From Cutaneotrichosporon cavernicola (Eukaryota; Basidiomycota; Tremellomycetes; Trichosporonales; Trichosporonaceae): a stretch of DNA of 64,000 bases. Made by a program: the position numbers and the translations under genes. Positions 43,615-56,010 of the stretch are shown in pieces. The notes under the pieces were generated by a model. It was given only the letters and a program-made list of their open reading frames with translations. It did not search any database and was not told the origin of the DNA. The stretch is from positions 1,984,001-2,048,000 of the forward strand of contig NC_083394.1 in NCBI RefSeq assembly GCF_030864355.1, read 5' to 3'. How positions within the stretch are numbered: the first letter of the stretch is position 1; every line of letters begins with the position of its first letter.

Positions 43615-46379
43615 TGTGGGCTGGTGTCAGCAGGTCCGAGGATTGCGGGAGAGCGAGGTCGGATTGCGGCACGGAGGCTGGCGCGTCGTCGTCTGAGTGG
43701 GTGTGTACGAGTCCAAAAATCAGAGGGTGGTGCATGAAGTCGGCGCACATGTTTCGCCGTGTCCAGAATCGGACGTGGCAGTAGCGGACTTCTGGCTCTC
43801 ATCACGTGGGAGACTGCTCGGGTGGAAGGGGCGGGGGGTGGGTTCTTGGCACTTACCTGGATGGAGTGAGAGAGAAGAGCGATGTGAATGAAGGGGGCGG
43901 CTGCGCCGCCTCGGTTGGATGACGTGGGAGGTGGCGTGTGAGGAGGAAGATGTTTTGTTCAAAGGAGCGGAATGGATAAGGTGACTGGAAATGGTGATGT
44001 GGAGGAGTAGGAGACGGGAGTGGGAGTAGGAGTAGGAGTAGGAAAGTAGAAGATTGGAGAATGGGACGACACTGACTCAACAGTGATCACGAGAGCCAAA
44101 GCCCTTGTCAACTAACTTGCTGTAGGTGGAGTTATGATTGGTATTGGTAGGGGCTGAATAATGGAATATTACAATGGTGCGCAGCACAGCCCAAGGCCAG
44201 ACTGCTTGGCGCTGAGGTGGCGAGTTGATTTAGTCAGTTGGTTGGGCCGGTGGGCCCACGTAGACTTCCCAGATATCACCTCGGTCTTTGGTCTTTGGAT
44301 GGGCGGCTCGGCCGGGGCCGAGCAACTTTGCCACGTGGCTCGATGCAGTCTGGTGGGCATTCTCAGCAGACTCGCAGGTCAGCCATTCAGGTCAGAGATC
44401 AGCCTGATCCGCAAAAGAGGGAACAAATAGGCATTCTATGTGGAACACGTGGCCTCAAGCCTAGATTCGAGGTTCTTGGCTACCAAACGAGCTCGTTCTT
44501 GCATAGTCCGGAACTGGGATATTGAGAGCTGAGACAAACTTGAATACGTTAAAACACGTGAAGACTACCGTGGCGTTGGGCCCTGGAGATCTGGAGCTGC
44601 AACACGTTCATTCGCTCCAGATCTCAAGACGTCTCGTCTTCTTAATGGGACCTCGCGGGGCACGCGGGGCAGCCGGGGAAGAGATCAGCAATCAGGAGAA
44701 CTCGATCGCTCATGTTGCCACTGCTGTCCCAACCCAATCCAATCATGATCCACGAGTAGCTTGTTTCATGCTAACATCATCTCGCCTCGCCCACCATCAG
44801 TAATGACACTGACTCTCACATGTTGATGCACTCCACACTCCACTGTTGCGTCAGCCAAAGCCCGCCATAAAAGCAAACAAGCCGAGTTTTGAATCTGAGC
44901 TTGGACTAATTGTTGAGTGATCAGCGCTCATCAGCGGTCCAAGCTCCCTTTGCAGCTAGCTGTTCATGGTCACGCTGTTTCTCAATTGCTCAGCTCAATG
45001 GCCCATGGCCCATGGCCCAGCCACTAAGCGTTACCTCTACATTGAGTGTATCTCCTGCATATGTCATGACATGCCCTGGTTCTTGCGGCTGACGCTATCC
45101 CCAATGCGCGTCTAGGTCGAGACAAGTTGAAGGAGTTTGGTCGCGTTATCAGACGTATCAGACAAAGTACCTTGCGCGCGTCCTAGGCTTCCTTTGAAAG
45201 GAAGTCATGTCGCACAAGTGGGTAGCAAGGGGCGGCCAATCCCCCCTGGAAGTGCGAGAAGTGCCAGTTGAGAGACGCTCCAAGAAGCACATGCTAGGGG
45301 TGACTCATCTGTGATCGAGAGCTGGAGATGCACAGGCTGTCCGTGTCCGCACAATGTTCTGCCGTCCTCCTTTACATCCAGACTCCGTCGGCCGTCCGAG
45401 TGACTTTCAGTTCCGTGGCAAACAAAACTAGGTAGTGAAGCAAGGGACACATCTTGGCCACCTCAACCACACCACGGGGTCGCGTATGTCATATCGCTAG
45501 GTTGAGCTCTTTTATTTATTTGGACGGGATCTGCGAGCTGCGAGATAATCGGACTGGATGTATTGTTGGGCCTCATGGTCAAGCGATCCAGCGAGACTGG
45601 TTTGAACGCGCCTGGTAGGATTTGTACAGGGCAACAAGGAGTAGTGCCGTTACTCTTGAGGCAATATGTCAAGCGAGTAAGGTATTGAGCTATTGAGTGA
45701 ATATTTGGCTCCGTGTTATGACCTTTGATACCCATGACCTCTTTTGAATCTAAAGCCCCATGGCCCATGACCCATCAGTCAAGCTACGGTTTTGCTGGGA
45801 CCGGGCCCTGAGTGACTTGGGATCCTGTTCCGTCACATCCGCCCCTTGTTGCCTCTCTTGGCTCTTCTTCATTGACATCGACTTCGGCATCACACTTACC
45901 TTCCTCTACACCTACCTCTACACCTTGCCAGTTAACCATTCCTTCATTACTCTGATTTACTCTTCAACTCAGTCTCTCCCTATCACCTGGAACTCGTCAC
46001 TCTTATCAATCCTCCTAACGCCATCACACTATCCAGTCCCTCTCAACACCCCCCTTTCCCTCTTGTCCCCGTTTCAATCCACAAGCCACTGTTGGACCGA
46101 TCTCAACTCGACTCTGGTTATCACAACAAACGTGGGCCACCCCACGTTCGTCCATCCATCAACACTCCAAGTCCATCATTCCAAAATTTACTTGGATATC
46201 CCTTTAACCCACATCGCCGCCTAGACGCCTGGCATGCGTCCCTCACACCCAGCCGTCCTCTGTACGTACTCCTTCGCCGCTGTCTCTCAAGCTCCCTCTT
46301 GTCGCCCACACATTCTCAGGTGGCCAACTTCTCCCCTTGAAACCCGCCTCACCACTTGCCTCCTCTCAATCTCACATCC
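43615..46379. promoter_or_regulatory. Divergent region, BSD2 / KCS1
   Basis: About 2.8 kb. The BSD2 side has its 5'-UTR intron and GA-rich sequence (about 43860-44050 on the plus strand). The KCS1 side, from about 45840 to 46379, is strongly pyrimidine-rich and looks like a long 5' leader. A GGCCCAT tandem repeat lies at about 44998-45019. Between 44160 and 45760 nothing was recognised. Confidence 0.4.
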
Positions 46380-49300
46380 ATGTCGCAGCCTGCAGCTGAC
46401 TCATCTCCCCAGTCGTGCACCGTGTCTGAGCAGGCCATGACTCCAGCCCGCGACCCACCCTCCCCTCGGAGCATGGGCCAGGCTCCATTCCTCGCAACCA
46501 ACACCCCATCTTCTTCCGACCTTCAATCGCCGTTCCGGGCGCGATCATCTAAGGGCAAGAGCAAAGGCAGCGGCCAACTGCGGGACCGAACCAACAATGA
46601 TGATGAGGTCGGGAGCGTCACCATTTCACTGCGCCCCAACCAGCGCGACCTTGACGTCGATACCGATGATGCTGGAGAAAGCGATCGTCATATCTCGTCT
46701 AACAGGCGGTCCTCGGGCGGGCGGGCTCTCGCGTCGCGTAAACAACTCTTCCGCCCACGAGCAGCTTCCATGGCGCTCCCGGACCCCGTGACGCATGCAC
46801 CGCCAGTGGCCTCGGCCAGCAACCAGTTCTTCCTTCCCCATTATTCGACCGACTCTAAGTTTAGCCTGCAGCAAGGCCATGGGCGGGCCGGGACCGCGCA
46901 TTCCTCCAGCTTTGGCGTCCGATTGGGGATGCGCACAGACGACGGCGAATTTGAGAACACAGGGCTCAACGATGTCATCCGACGGGGAGCGGCAAACGGA
47001 GGAGAAGTTGCGCTCCCCAAGCTTGCCCTGCGCGCGCTATCAGAAGCCAAGGAGGACATGGACACTTGCGCGACGTTCAAGCAGACTCGCAAGGGCAGCA
47101 TTGGCATGGGCCTGTTCAAAGAGTCGCGGTCCCAGCAGAAGGACCCGGAGCGCGATCGCGGTGGCAGGGCACCCGAGTCCAAGCCGTCGCTAGGCCTTGA
47201 AGCAGTCGTCAGTACGCCTCCTCTCGAAGAGGTCGCAGAGGAGGAAGAGGTGTTGGGGTCGCCACCACCATGCAGGCCTTCGGCGGACCATCGTTCGCGG
47301 CGTGAAAGCAAATCCGATGACAATGTAGTTGTTGCTGAGCCTGCGGGCGTGCCATCCCCACGGCAGTCTATCGACAGGGGTCGCGCCTACTCGTTTGATG
47401 ATGACAGCGGATGGACCTCGACTTCGTCATCTGGCAGCGGCGAATTTGAAAGTGCAAGCGCGACCGACACTGACGACGAGGAGCCGCTCGCTGTTCCTCT
47501 CGAACCATACGGCCACAAGGTCGGCGGGCACAGCAGCATTTACCAGTTCACGCGGGCTGCCATCTGCAAGCCTCTTGTAGGCCGCGAGAACGTGTTCTAC
47601 GAGGACATGGAAAGACTCGCACCAGGCCTGTTGCCTTATGTCCCTCGCTACCTTGGCGTCATGGTTGTCAACTATCGGCGGAAGGCGGACACTGAAGGAT
47701 CACAGACGCCAGCGACTGAGCGGGACTTGACTCTGTCACCGGCTGTTTCGCTACCTGCTACACCCTGCCCTCGCTCGCAGACGGGACGATCAGAGGCGAC
47801 GGTCTCCGACATCGAGGTGCCAGAGGTCCAGCTCGACTTCAACCGACACGTCGTGCCAGACTGGCTGTTCAGGTCGGCTGGTCCATCGTGCCGTAGCTTG
47901 GCAGGCAGCCAGTCTTTGGCTGAACGCGGACGCGGTAGGAGGAGGTTTCCTAGCGCAGACGAAAACGACCCGCGCACGCGTCGCTCCTCGTCCGTGCGCT
48001 CTCCAGCGTCTGTGCCACGAACCTCCTTCTCCCCGTCCTCGTCGTTCGGCAAGCTTTCCATTGGCGACCTCGGTTCGCCACCGAACGGCCTGCCCGCTGC
48101 AAGACTGATGCGCGAGGAGCCCCGAACGCCAATGCAATCGCCGTCAAGTGTCCACCCACTCCAGCGGCTGCACCACGCCAATTCAAGTCCTGCCCTCAAT
48201 CGCCTTGACATGTGGTCCTCGCTGGACCGATCCGGCAATGGCTTTGGGTCCCCGCACCCGCCTTTTGGCGGCATCGGCTCCACCACCGTCAACAACAAGC
48301 TCAAGGATCACGTCTTCTCTACCATCTTCAAGCGCCTCAAGAAGAAGAGCAACCTCTACAGGCCTGTGCACCATGACGACGCGGATGCAGATGACGAGCG
48401 TGACGGAGGCCCCCTGAGGCGCCCAGCGTTCAAGCCAAAGCGGTCGGATTCGGGTTCTCGGTCCATGCGCCGAACACGGAGTGAGGCTAACGTGCCTGGC
48501 GTCGACAACTCCAGCAACGGTAAGCGTGAGCACAGCACCGAGCGCGGCCTATTTCATATGGACGACGACGAGCCAGAGGCACCACAAGCGAATGGAAGGC
48601 GGCCGAATACCGCTGTGCGCCGATCCTCGTCGGCGGGTGGCCGGCGTGCCGTGCATCCGTCCAGATTGCAGGAGGACGATTATTCGCCGTCGATCGCTCC
48701 AAGCGTCGTGAACGGCGATGACATCACTCGCCAAGAGCTGTTCATCTTCATGGAGGACCTCACTGGCAAGCTCAAGAAGCCGTGTGTACTGGACCTCAAA
48801 ATGGGAACGCGACAGTACGGCTATGACGCAACGCCACTCAAGAAGATCAGTCAGCGGAAGAAATGCGATCAGACCACCAGCCGGACGCTTGGTGTTCGGA
48901 TGTGCGGCATGCAGGTGAGTGCCGCGTCTGTGTGCGCCTGTTATACTGGATTCGCAGTGTGGCTAACGATCACAGGTGTGGTCCAACGCCACCCAGTCGT
49001 TTGTATCCAAGAACAAGTATCGCGGCCGGCAGCTCAAGAAGGAAGAGTTCCCGCGCGTGCTTGCCCTGTTCCTCAACGATGGTGACCACCTCCTCGCTCA
49101 GCACATCCCACCTCTCATGCAAAAGCTGTACAGCCTCGCCGCGATCTTGGCTACGCTCGACGGCTTCCGTTTCTACGGCTGCTCGCTGCTGCTGATCTAC
49201 GACGGCGACCACGAGGTGCAAGAGCACTATGCGCGCAAAGCTCGTCCCGCACATGAGCGCCACGAGTCAATGTTCGAAGGTGCACCCCGACGCCGCTCAT

Positions 49301-49737
49301 CGATGTCGGCAACAACCCGGCGCTCGCGCTCGGCGGATGTCGCCGACATGAAGCGTTCCAAGCGCGTCAAGGGCGACGTCACCGTCCGCATCGTCGACTT
49401 TGCGCACGCGACCTCCGGACAAGACATCAAGTACCCGTACCCGCGGGGAGTGCGCGACCCGCCCAACTTGGGCAAAGGCTATTGCCCCATGATTGACGAC
49501 GAGACGGGACTGGCCCTAGCTCGCTTCCCACCGAAGCACCCTCTTGACCCCGACCTCGGCTTCCTCTACGGCATCTCGTCAATCGTCGCGTCATTGCGCG
49601 GTATCTACGCTGACGAGTCTGAACGCTCACGCGCTGCGGGCAACGGCGGCCTCCCGTCACTCCCACCGTTCGAGCACAGCAACGTTTTCGACAAGCTCTT
49701 CCCACCGGCCATGGACTTGACTTACCTGTCAACTTAG
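46380..49737 (+). CDS. KCS1: Inositol hexakisphosphate kinase (KCS1/IP6K)
   Basis: Makes pyrophosphorylated inositols (IP7), which control phosphate homeostasis, vacuoles and stress responses. Exons 46380-48914 and 48976-49737, phase 0 over a 61-nt intron; 1,098 aa, long as for fungal KCS1. The N-terminal 370 residues are disordered and Ser-rich. The kinase part starts with [19 protein letters not shown] and [20 protein letters not shown]. It carries the IPK signature PxxxDxKxG at 801-809 ([14 protein letters not shown]), SLLLIYDG, and the metal-binding RIVDFAH motif near 983-989 followed by D-L-G-F-L-Y-G-I. A long disordered insert (about 490-770) splits the domain, as in yeast Kcs1. ATG 46380 is the first ATG of the frame. 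Confidence 0.95.
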
Positions 49738-50165
49738 TCGCTCCTTGAACCTCACTCCTACACATACATACCCAGAACAACCTCCCGACCTATCGTATCA
49801 CTCTCTGCCGAATATTCATTGCACGCCAGCGACGCTGGCCACCGGGCCCCGTTTCGGATCAATGTAGTTGCCAAAAATGTATCATTGTAGCATTGACCAG
49901 GGTGCAGGTGGGGTGGAGCGCGACTTGCCCATCGACTCGATGGATGACTGGGGCGTCGGCGTCGTCAACTCATGCGAAGCTGCAACGGTGTCACTTCAAA
50001 TCGTCTAGCTGGCATCTGGTTCGACATTGTAAGCTTACCGCCAGCGAAAGGTCGCCGCCACTGGCTCCCCCGTTACCGTGGTCAACCAGGCAACACTCCC
50101 GCCGCACGTGCGAGGCCCCACTCTCACTCCCTCAGAACAATTCAGAGACTGCCGAGACAAAAGGA
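49738..50165. other. Intergenic region
   Basis: About 0.43 kb containing the KCS1 3' end and the downstream flank of the tRNA gene. Nothing else seen. Confidence 0.5.
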
Positions 50166-50275
50166 TCTCACCACTGTGAGTCGAACACAGGACCTGCGGA
50201 TTGGCTGCCACGTCTCTTCGACGCGGCGTGGTAACGGATTACAGTCCGACGCTCTACCAACTGAGCTATGGTGAG
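50166..50275 (-). tRNA. tRNA-Tyr (anticodon GTA), with intron
   Basis: On the minus strand the acceptor stem CTCACCA (50275-50269) pairs with TGGTGAG (50173-50167), followed by discriminator A. The D arm is GCTC-AGTTGGTA-GAGC and the T arm CTGTG-TTCGACT-CACAG. The anticodon GTA is at 50242-50240, preceded by CT and followed by A37. An intron of about 37 nt (about 50238-50202) follows position 37, as in nearly all eukaryotic tRNA-Tyr genes, and the 3' half of the anticodon stem (TCCGC) resumes after it. A run of Ts (TCCTTTTG) directly downstream serves as the Pol III terminator. The outermost anticodon-stem pair is T-C, a mismatch. Confidence 0.9.
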
Positions 50276-50458
50276 GGACGATGATGTGGATGATTGAACG
50301 GCTGAGCGGCACGGCCCACGACCGTGCTCCACTCCACCGCACTCACTGACAAAAGTTGATCTAACTCATGCATGTATTGTAATGTACAGTACTCGTCCGC
50401 GTATTATTTTCTATCACCAACTGTATCCTGTATGCGTATATGCGCCGGGCGGGCTAGT
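50276..50458. other. Short intergenic gap
   Basis: 183 bp between the tRNA 5' end and the ATPase stop codon. Nothing seen. Confidence 0.5.
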
Positions 50459-53400
50459 CTACCACGCGATGCGGGCAATGGGTCCGCGGGGCCAGGTGCG
50501 CACGGCGAGCTTGCGGATCTCGTCCATGGCGAGGATGCCGACGCCAAGGGGGATGGGAATGAACCAGAACTTGATGGGGACCGAGGCGGTGCCGAAGAGG
50601 TTCTGGATGCCAGGCACCTCGGTGACGAAGATGGCAATGGCGATGGAGAAGAGCGGGCCGACGAGTACCCGCCAGTTGTACTGAGGGCCGCGCTGGAAGA
50701 TGGACTTGCGCTTGTTGCGCACCGAGTTGAGGTTGAAGCCCTGGAGAATAACGAGTGTGACAAAGTAGACGCACTGGCCCGTGTTGAGGAAGTGGTTGAG
50801 CGCCGCCTGAGAGTGGCCGTGGTAGCCCTCCGAGTACTTTGCAAATACAAAGAACATGCCCGAAGGAGGGATGCCAGCAGCAGAGTAGATGTAGTAGAAG
50901 AACATGGCGTGGGCCGTGATCATCTCCATGGTGCCCATGAATAGGTAGCTCTGGATGTAGATTGGGACGTTGACGAGGTGTGAGTGCTTGGGGTCGCGCG
51001 GCGGAAGGGAGAGGAGGTCGTATTCCTCCTGCTCAAAGATGAGTGTGCAGCACGATACCAGGTCTGGAGTCAGCATGTGTTTGCTCGCTTGGGGCTTACC
51101 TGTAAAGCAGCAAATGATGATCATGAGGAACGATGAAAGTGGGAGCGGCACGCCGAAGAAGACATTGAGGATAACAGGCCAGTCTTCCGAGTACCTGATG
51201 TCAGTCCATAACTCGCTCATCGACTCACGATCCGGCAGGAAGGAGGTAGCTGATTGCCTTCTGCAGGTTCTGGAACACGAGACGGCCGAGGCGGAGGCCA
51301 TCGAGGATGGAGCTAAAGTTACCGAGGAGAACGAGGTGGGCGGCCTCCATGGCGACTTCGGAGCCCGACGCCATGGCGATACCGACGTCGGCGGCCTTGA
51401 GTGCCGGCGCGTCATTGACACCATCGCCAGTGACGGCGACGATGCAGTCGCGGGCCTTGAGCTCGGTGACGATGCGGAGCTTCTGCTCAGGCGTGGTGCG
51501 GGCAAACACGACCTCGGCGTACTTTGCGACGACGTCCCAGTCGGCTTCGGTCAGGTCGGGGATCTCCTTACCCTCGACGAGCAGCGACGACTCGATGTAC
51601 GTGAGGCGCTCGGCCTTGATCTCGGCGGCCTGCGCAAAGCGGTCCTTGGCGGTAAATTCGGGGATGCGGTCGGGGTCAGCTTCGCCCGTGAGGATGCCGA
51701 CGTCGCGCGCAATCGCCGCGGCGGTCAGAGCAAAGTCACCCGTAACCATGAAGAAGCGAGCACCGCAACGGCGCACCTCGGAAACGGTGTGTGCCGTGTC
51801 GGGGCGCGGCGGGTCGACGATGCCGACAAGACCGATGACAGTGAGGTTGGCGACGGCCTCGATCGCGTCGTGCTCGAGGTCGGCAGAGTCACAGAGCGAG
51901 GTGGGAACGTCGCGCGACGCCAGGAGAATGACGCGCTGGCCCTGGCGCGACCACTGCTCCTGTGTGCCGATGAGGCCGGCGCGCGCGGGGGCATCGAGCG
52001 GGAGGACAGAGCCGGTTGCGGACAGGTACGACGTGCAGCGGTCGATGAGAATGTCTGGGGCACCCTTGATGAGCAATTCGGCGGTCTGCTGTCAGCACTA
52101 AGTAATTGATTGATTCTAGACCCACCTTTCCGTTGGTCGAGATTATCAGGCTGAGGGCAAACTTGTTCCGCGAGTTGAAGGGCACGTCGTAAGAACGGGT
52201 GTAGGGGAGGGTGGTGGCCGGGAGGGACGCCGTGAAGCGGAGGAGCGCAGCGTCCGTGGCGTTGCCGATAATCTTGCGCTGGGGAGGAGCAGCTTCCTTG
52301 TCCTTGTTGTTGTTCTTGGTGTTCTTGTCCTTGGTGTCCTTGGTTTCCTTGGACTCCTTGGACTCTTCCATGTCCCTGGCCGTCTCCTTTGTCGACGACG
52401 TCATGTACGGGTTGTCGTCCGAGACCTCGCTGTCCGCCTGCTCGTCCCATTTTGCGTCGTTGCAGAGGGTCATGCACTTGCGCAGCTGATTGAGCGCCGG
52501 GTGCTCTGGCTTGATCTCATTGGCACGGAACGTGCCCTCGACAAAGCCGATGGAAGCGACACTCATACGGTTCTCCGTGAGTGTACCCGTCTTGTCTGAG
52601 CAGACGACGGAGACGCATCCGAGCGTCTCGACCGTGGAAAGCGACTTTGGCAGAATGCGTGCGTCGCGCATCTGCGTGGCGATGCGTGAGAGTGTGAACG
52701 CGACCGCGATCGGCATGCCCTCGGGGATGAAGGCGACAACGAGCGCCATGAGGTTGGTGAGGATGCCAACCGTGTTGATAAAGTCATAGTGGTCGCGGCG
52801 CAACCATGCGAGCCATGTGATGAGCATGATGGTAATGAGAATGAGCGTGAGCGTAATGATGATCTTGACGAAGCGCGTGATCTCGCGCTGCAAGTTGGTG
52901 CGCTCGGTGGCTCCAGTGTTGGTTAGGTTGTTGATGCGGCCCATGACGGTGCGCGCGCCAGTGAGCACGACGACTCCAGTCGCCGAGCCGTTGCACACAT
53001 GGGTGCCGAGCAGCGCAATGTTCTTGGCCTCGAGAAAGTTGGGCTCATCAGAGTCGACCGCTCCCGTGATCTCCTCGGACTCGCCTGGGACGGTTAGCAC
53101 GTTTGAGTGGAAGCCACAAGCGACATACCTGTCAGAACGGCGCGGTCAAACTTGAGGTCCTGACTGGCCTTGAGGATACGAATGTCGGCAGGCACCTTTT
53201 GGCCGTTGGACAGGAGGACAATGTCGCCCACGACGAGGTCGCTAGAGGGCACCGACTTGGTAGCACCGTCGCGGAGGACGACGGCCGATTCGGGGACAAG
53301 GTCGAGGATCGAGGCCATGATCTTCTGAGCCGACCAGTCCTGGAAGGCCGAGAAGAACGCCTGGAAGAGAATAACGATAATGACTACGATGGCGAGGGCG

Positions 53401-53990
53401 AGATTGTACGGCGCGGGCGGATCACCGAGCGGCCTCCACGAGATGAAGAAAACAATGACACCGATCCAAAGAATGGAGCAAAAGTCACCAAAGAGGTAGC
53501 GTGCAAGCTTGCGCCAGTATGGGGGCCTCCTCTGGGTGAGCACGTTGGGGCCGTTACGCTGGAGGCGGCGGACGGCAGCGGTCGTCTCCAGGCCCAAGTC
53601 CGGGGCGACGTTGAAGCGCTGGCACGCGACATTCGGCGTGATGGTGTGCAGGTCGAGTTTGCCGAAGAAAGCGGCGTCGTCCTCCTGAACAACCCCGTCA
53701 GCCGCTGCCGCCTTTTTCTGCCAGAAGCGGCGCCGGCCCTTCTCAGGCAGCGCCTGGCCCGTGCTGGCGTCGAAGCGCTGCGAGTCGTAGACATGGATCG
53801 AGAGGGTGCGGAATTCGACCGGGACACGCGTCTCGGGGCGGTTGAGCTTGGGCAGCTGGATGCCCACGGCGCGCGTGGTGGGCGGGTTCGACAGCAGCTT
53901 GGGGACGTCGGCCGCGCCGCCCTCGATGGTCTGGAGCGACTCGAACGACCCCGATTTCTTGGTCCCGTATAAGGGAGTGTGATTGGACAT
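50459..53990 (-). CDS. Na+/K+-type P-ATPase alpha subunit (fungal type IIC)
   Basis: Cation pump of the P2 class, closest in motif order to Na/K- and H/K-ATPase alpha subunits. Exons 53990-53129, 53084-52126, 52088-51229, 51194-51100 and 51063-50459; introns 44, 37, 34 and 36 nt; 1,126 aa. Landmarks: N-terminal cation-ATPase region (NVAPDLGLETTAAVRRL), actuator loop AVLTGESEEITGAVDS, transmembrane motif VVAFIPEGMPIAV, phosphorylation site near Asp451 in CSDKTGTLTENRM, hinge TGDGVNDAPALK, and type IIC sequences NIALLGTHVCNGSATGVV and ISYLLPAGSYSEDWPVILN. PEGMP replaces the animal PEGLL, so ion preference is uncertain. A Lys/Asp/Asn-rich insert (ESKETKDTKDKNTKNNNKDK) lies in the nucleotide domain. 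The exon 3 acceptor is a CAGCAG tandem. Confidence 0.92.
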
Positions 53991-55280
53991 GGATAGAGTG
54001 GCGAGAGGGAAGGAGAGAGCTGTTGTCAAGAGAATACTGTCAGTTCCCGTGTTCGGTTTCCTTTATAGTCCTCTGGGCTCCTATCGCACATAGTCTGAGA
54101 TTGGATCGCACTTGACTCAAGAGTGTCCTATCCGGTTCCGTCGGTGTGGGATCCAATCTTTGTTGTCGATGTGCTGATGGGGTGTGTTCGAGGTACCCAT
54201 GCAGGCATTGGTGCCCAACAAACAAATCACGCATCTTGAACGACAAGGGCGCCACACTGGGGAAAGAAAAGGGATTGGGAATCCAGATTCAGCCGGCGCT
54301 CGTAGCACTCTGTTGATTATCCGCAAGCACAATCGCTAAGACACAACGTCCAGGCAATGCAATCGAGTTGAAGGAATGTGTTCAAAAGTAGTACTGCTTG
54401 ACAGTAAGACTAGAGCTTTGCTGGCTTTGCTGGCAAGGGACAATTATCCGGGCGGCAATATTTGTGTACTGGTCTCCTGTAACCGCGCAAAATGTCGCGC
54501 CCAGATCTGTGGGTATTAGCGTCCTCTCGCGTTGAGCTTTTCCGGTAACAGTGTACCGTGAGTAAGCTAGAGATAGAACGCGATCAGAGTGAATTGTCAA
54601 ATGTAGATGAGCAGCAAATAGCTTTGAGTGCGCGATTTGTGGAAACCGCCACCAACCAAACAAGAGTGAGCGATTTCTCGGGTCACGTGACTTTATACAT
54701 GGCTGATGTCCACGCCCCACCCAGGTGTCCTTGGAGAGAAAGATCTGTGCATCAGCAAGCTTACGAGACACGCTTAGATCTCTCGACATTACGCTGACAT
54801 GGCAAAGGCTGGCAAACAGAAATAGCAGCTCGTGTTGATCTTTCCAGTAGCTCAGAAAAGTTAGTAGCGCACACGATCACAAGGGCAACGGTCGCATAGA
54901 CAAGTTTAAACCGGGGCCGCAACGAACATCATGTGGTACAGCCAGCGAGCGTCAGCGGGTCACGGTCAGTGTGCTGCAGCAGGATCCAGGAGTAAAGTAC
55001 GTTGCGCCCGATTGCCGGGGTCACGTCACGATGACCTGATGGTGACCACTTGACAGGCTGTGACGATGTTGGCAACTGCACTGCAGAGTCGAGCCATCTG
55101 ATTGCCGCCAGTCCACACTGTAAGCACTAATGGCTGACGATTGCCCAGGCGACACATGCCTAGACCACGGTCATCTCAAGTGCGCGTCAGACGGAACACG
55201 TAGTGCGTGGAGACCCCCGGGCAATTTACGTGAGCCACCCCAACGATCTGAACGTTCCATGCATTGAAAGGAGCAATTAA
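53991..55280. other. Intergenic region
   Basis: About 1.3 kb with the ATPase promoter. No supported gene; the 135-aa minus-strand frame at 54382-54789 has no recognisable features. Confidence 0.45.
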
Positions 55281-56010
55281 GTTTCGCACGTAGTACTGGA
55301 ATTGGATGACCGAAGACGACTTGGCACAGATTGCGGGTGCCGGTGCGTACATATTTACTCCCCTCCCTCGGACCCAAACTTACCATTCTCCAGCTGCCGG
55401 CTTGAACCACATCCGCATCCCCATCGGCTTCTAGGCATACGACATTAGCGGCGGGGGAGCCGTACATCAGGGCCAGGCCCCCTACCTCGACAACACTCTG
55501 CAATGGGCGAGCAACCACGGCCTCAAGGTGACGCTCGACCTTCACGGTACCCCCGACTAGCAGAACGGCTAAGACAACTCTGGCCGCTACGGCAACGCCG
55601 ACTGGCCCAACTACTACCACAACGTCCAGCGCACCTGTAACATCATCACGCAGCTACTCAAAAGTACTCGCAGGCCCAGTGTACGTCGCAAACCTTGACT
55701 AGGCATCAACACTCTCACTTTGGAAAACCATCGGCTTTTTGAACGAACTTGTCGGGTACCTCAACGACAACCTCTTGCCGACTGCCACACAGTACTGGCA
55801 GGACGCGTACGACGCGTACCACGACTCTCGTTCCGCGTCTGGCAGCGACAGCCAGTTGATCGGCATCCACGATGCGTTCGTTCCAGCCCGTCTCGCACTG
55901 AAAACCCACCTCCTCTACCGTCTCTTCAACGTCCGGCTCTCCACCCCAAGCTCCGAGCACTTCACGTGTGTCCGCCACTGCGCTCATCCTCTTCCAATAC
56001 TCAGCTGCCT
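55281..56010 (+). pseudogene. GH5 exo-beta-1,3-glucanase pseudogene
   Basis: Decayed copy of a family GH5_9 exo-1,3-beta-glucanase, a secreted cell-wall enzyme. The reading includes MTEDDLAQIAGA, a still intact 51-nt intron (about 55343-55393, GTGCGT donor, CTCCAG acceptor), [29 protein letters not shown], then NVQRTCNIITQLL and later IGFLNELVGYLND and SQLIGIHDAF. Three stops in one frame break it: TAG 55432, TAG 55558 and TAA 55570; further frameshifts follow. The catalytic acid motif (expected NEP) reads NEL, consistent with loss of constraint. No signal peptide region or C-terminal third could be traced. The well-kept splice sites and motifs suggest recent inactivation. Confidence 0.85.

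Noticed and set aside
53103..53972. 289-aa plus-strand open frame
   Set aside because: Antisense of the ATPase first exon.
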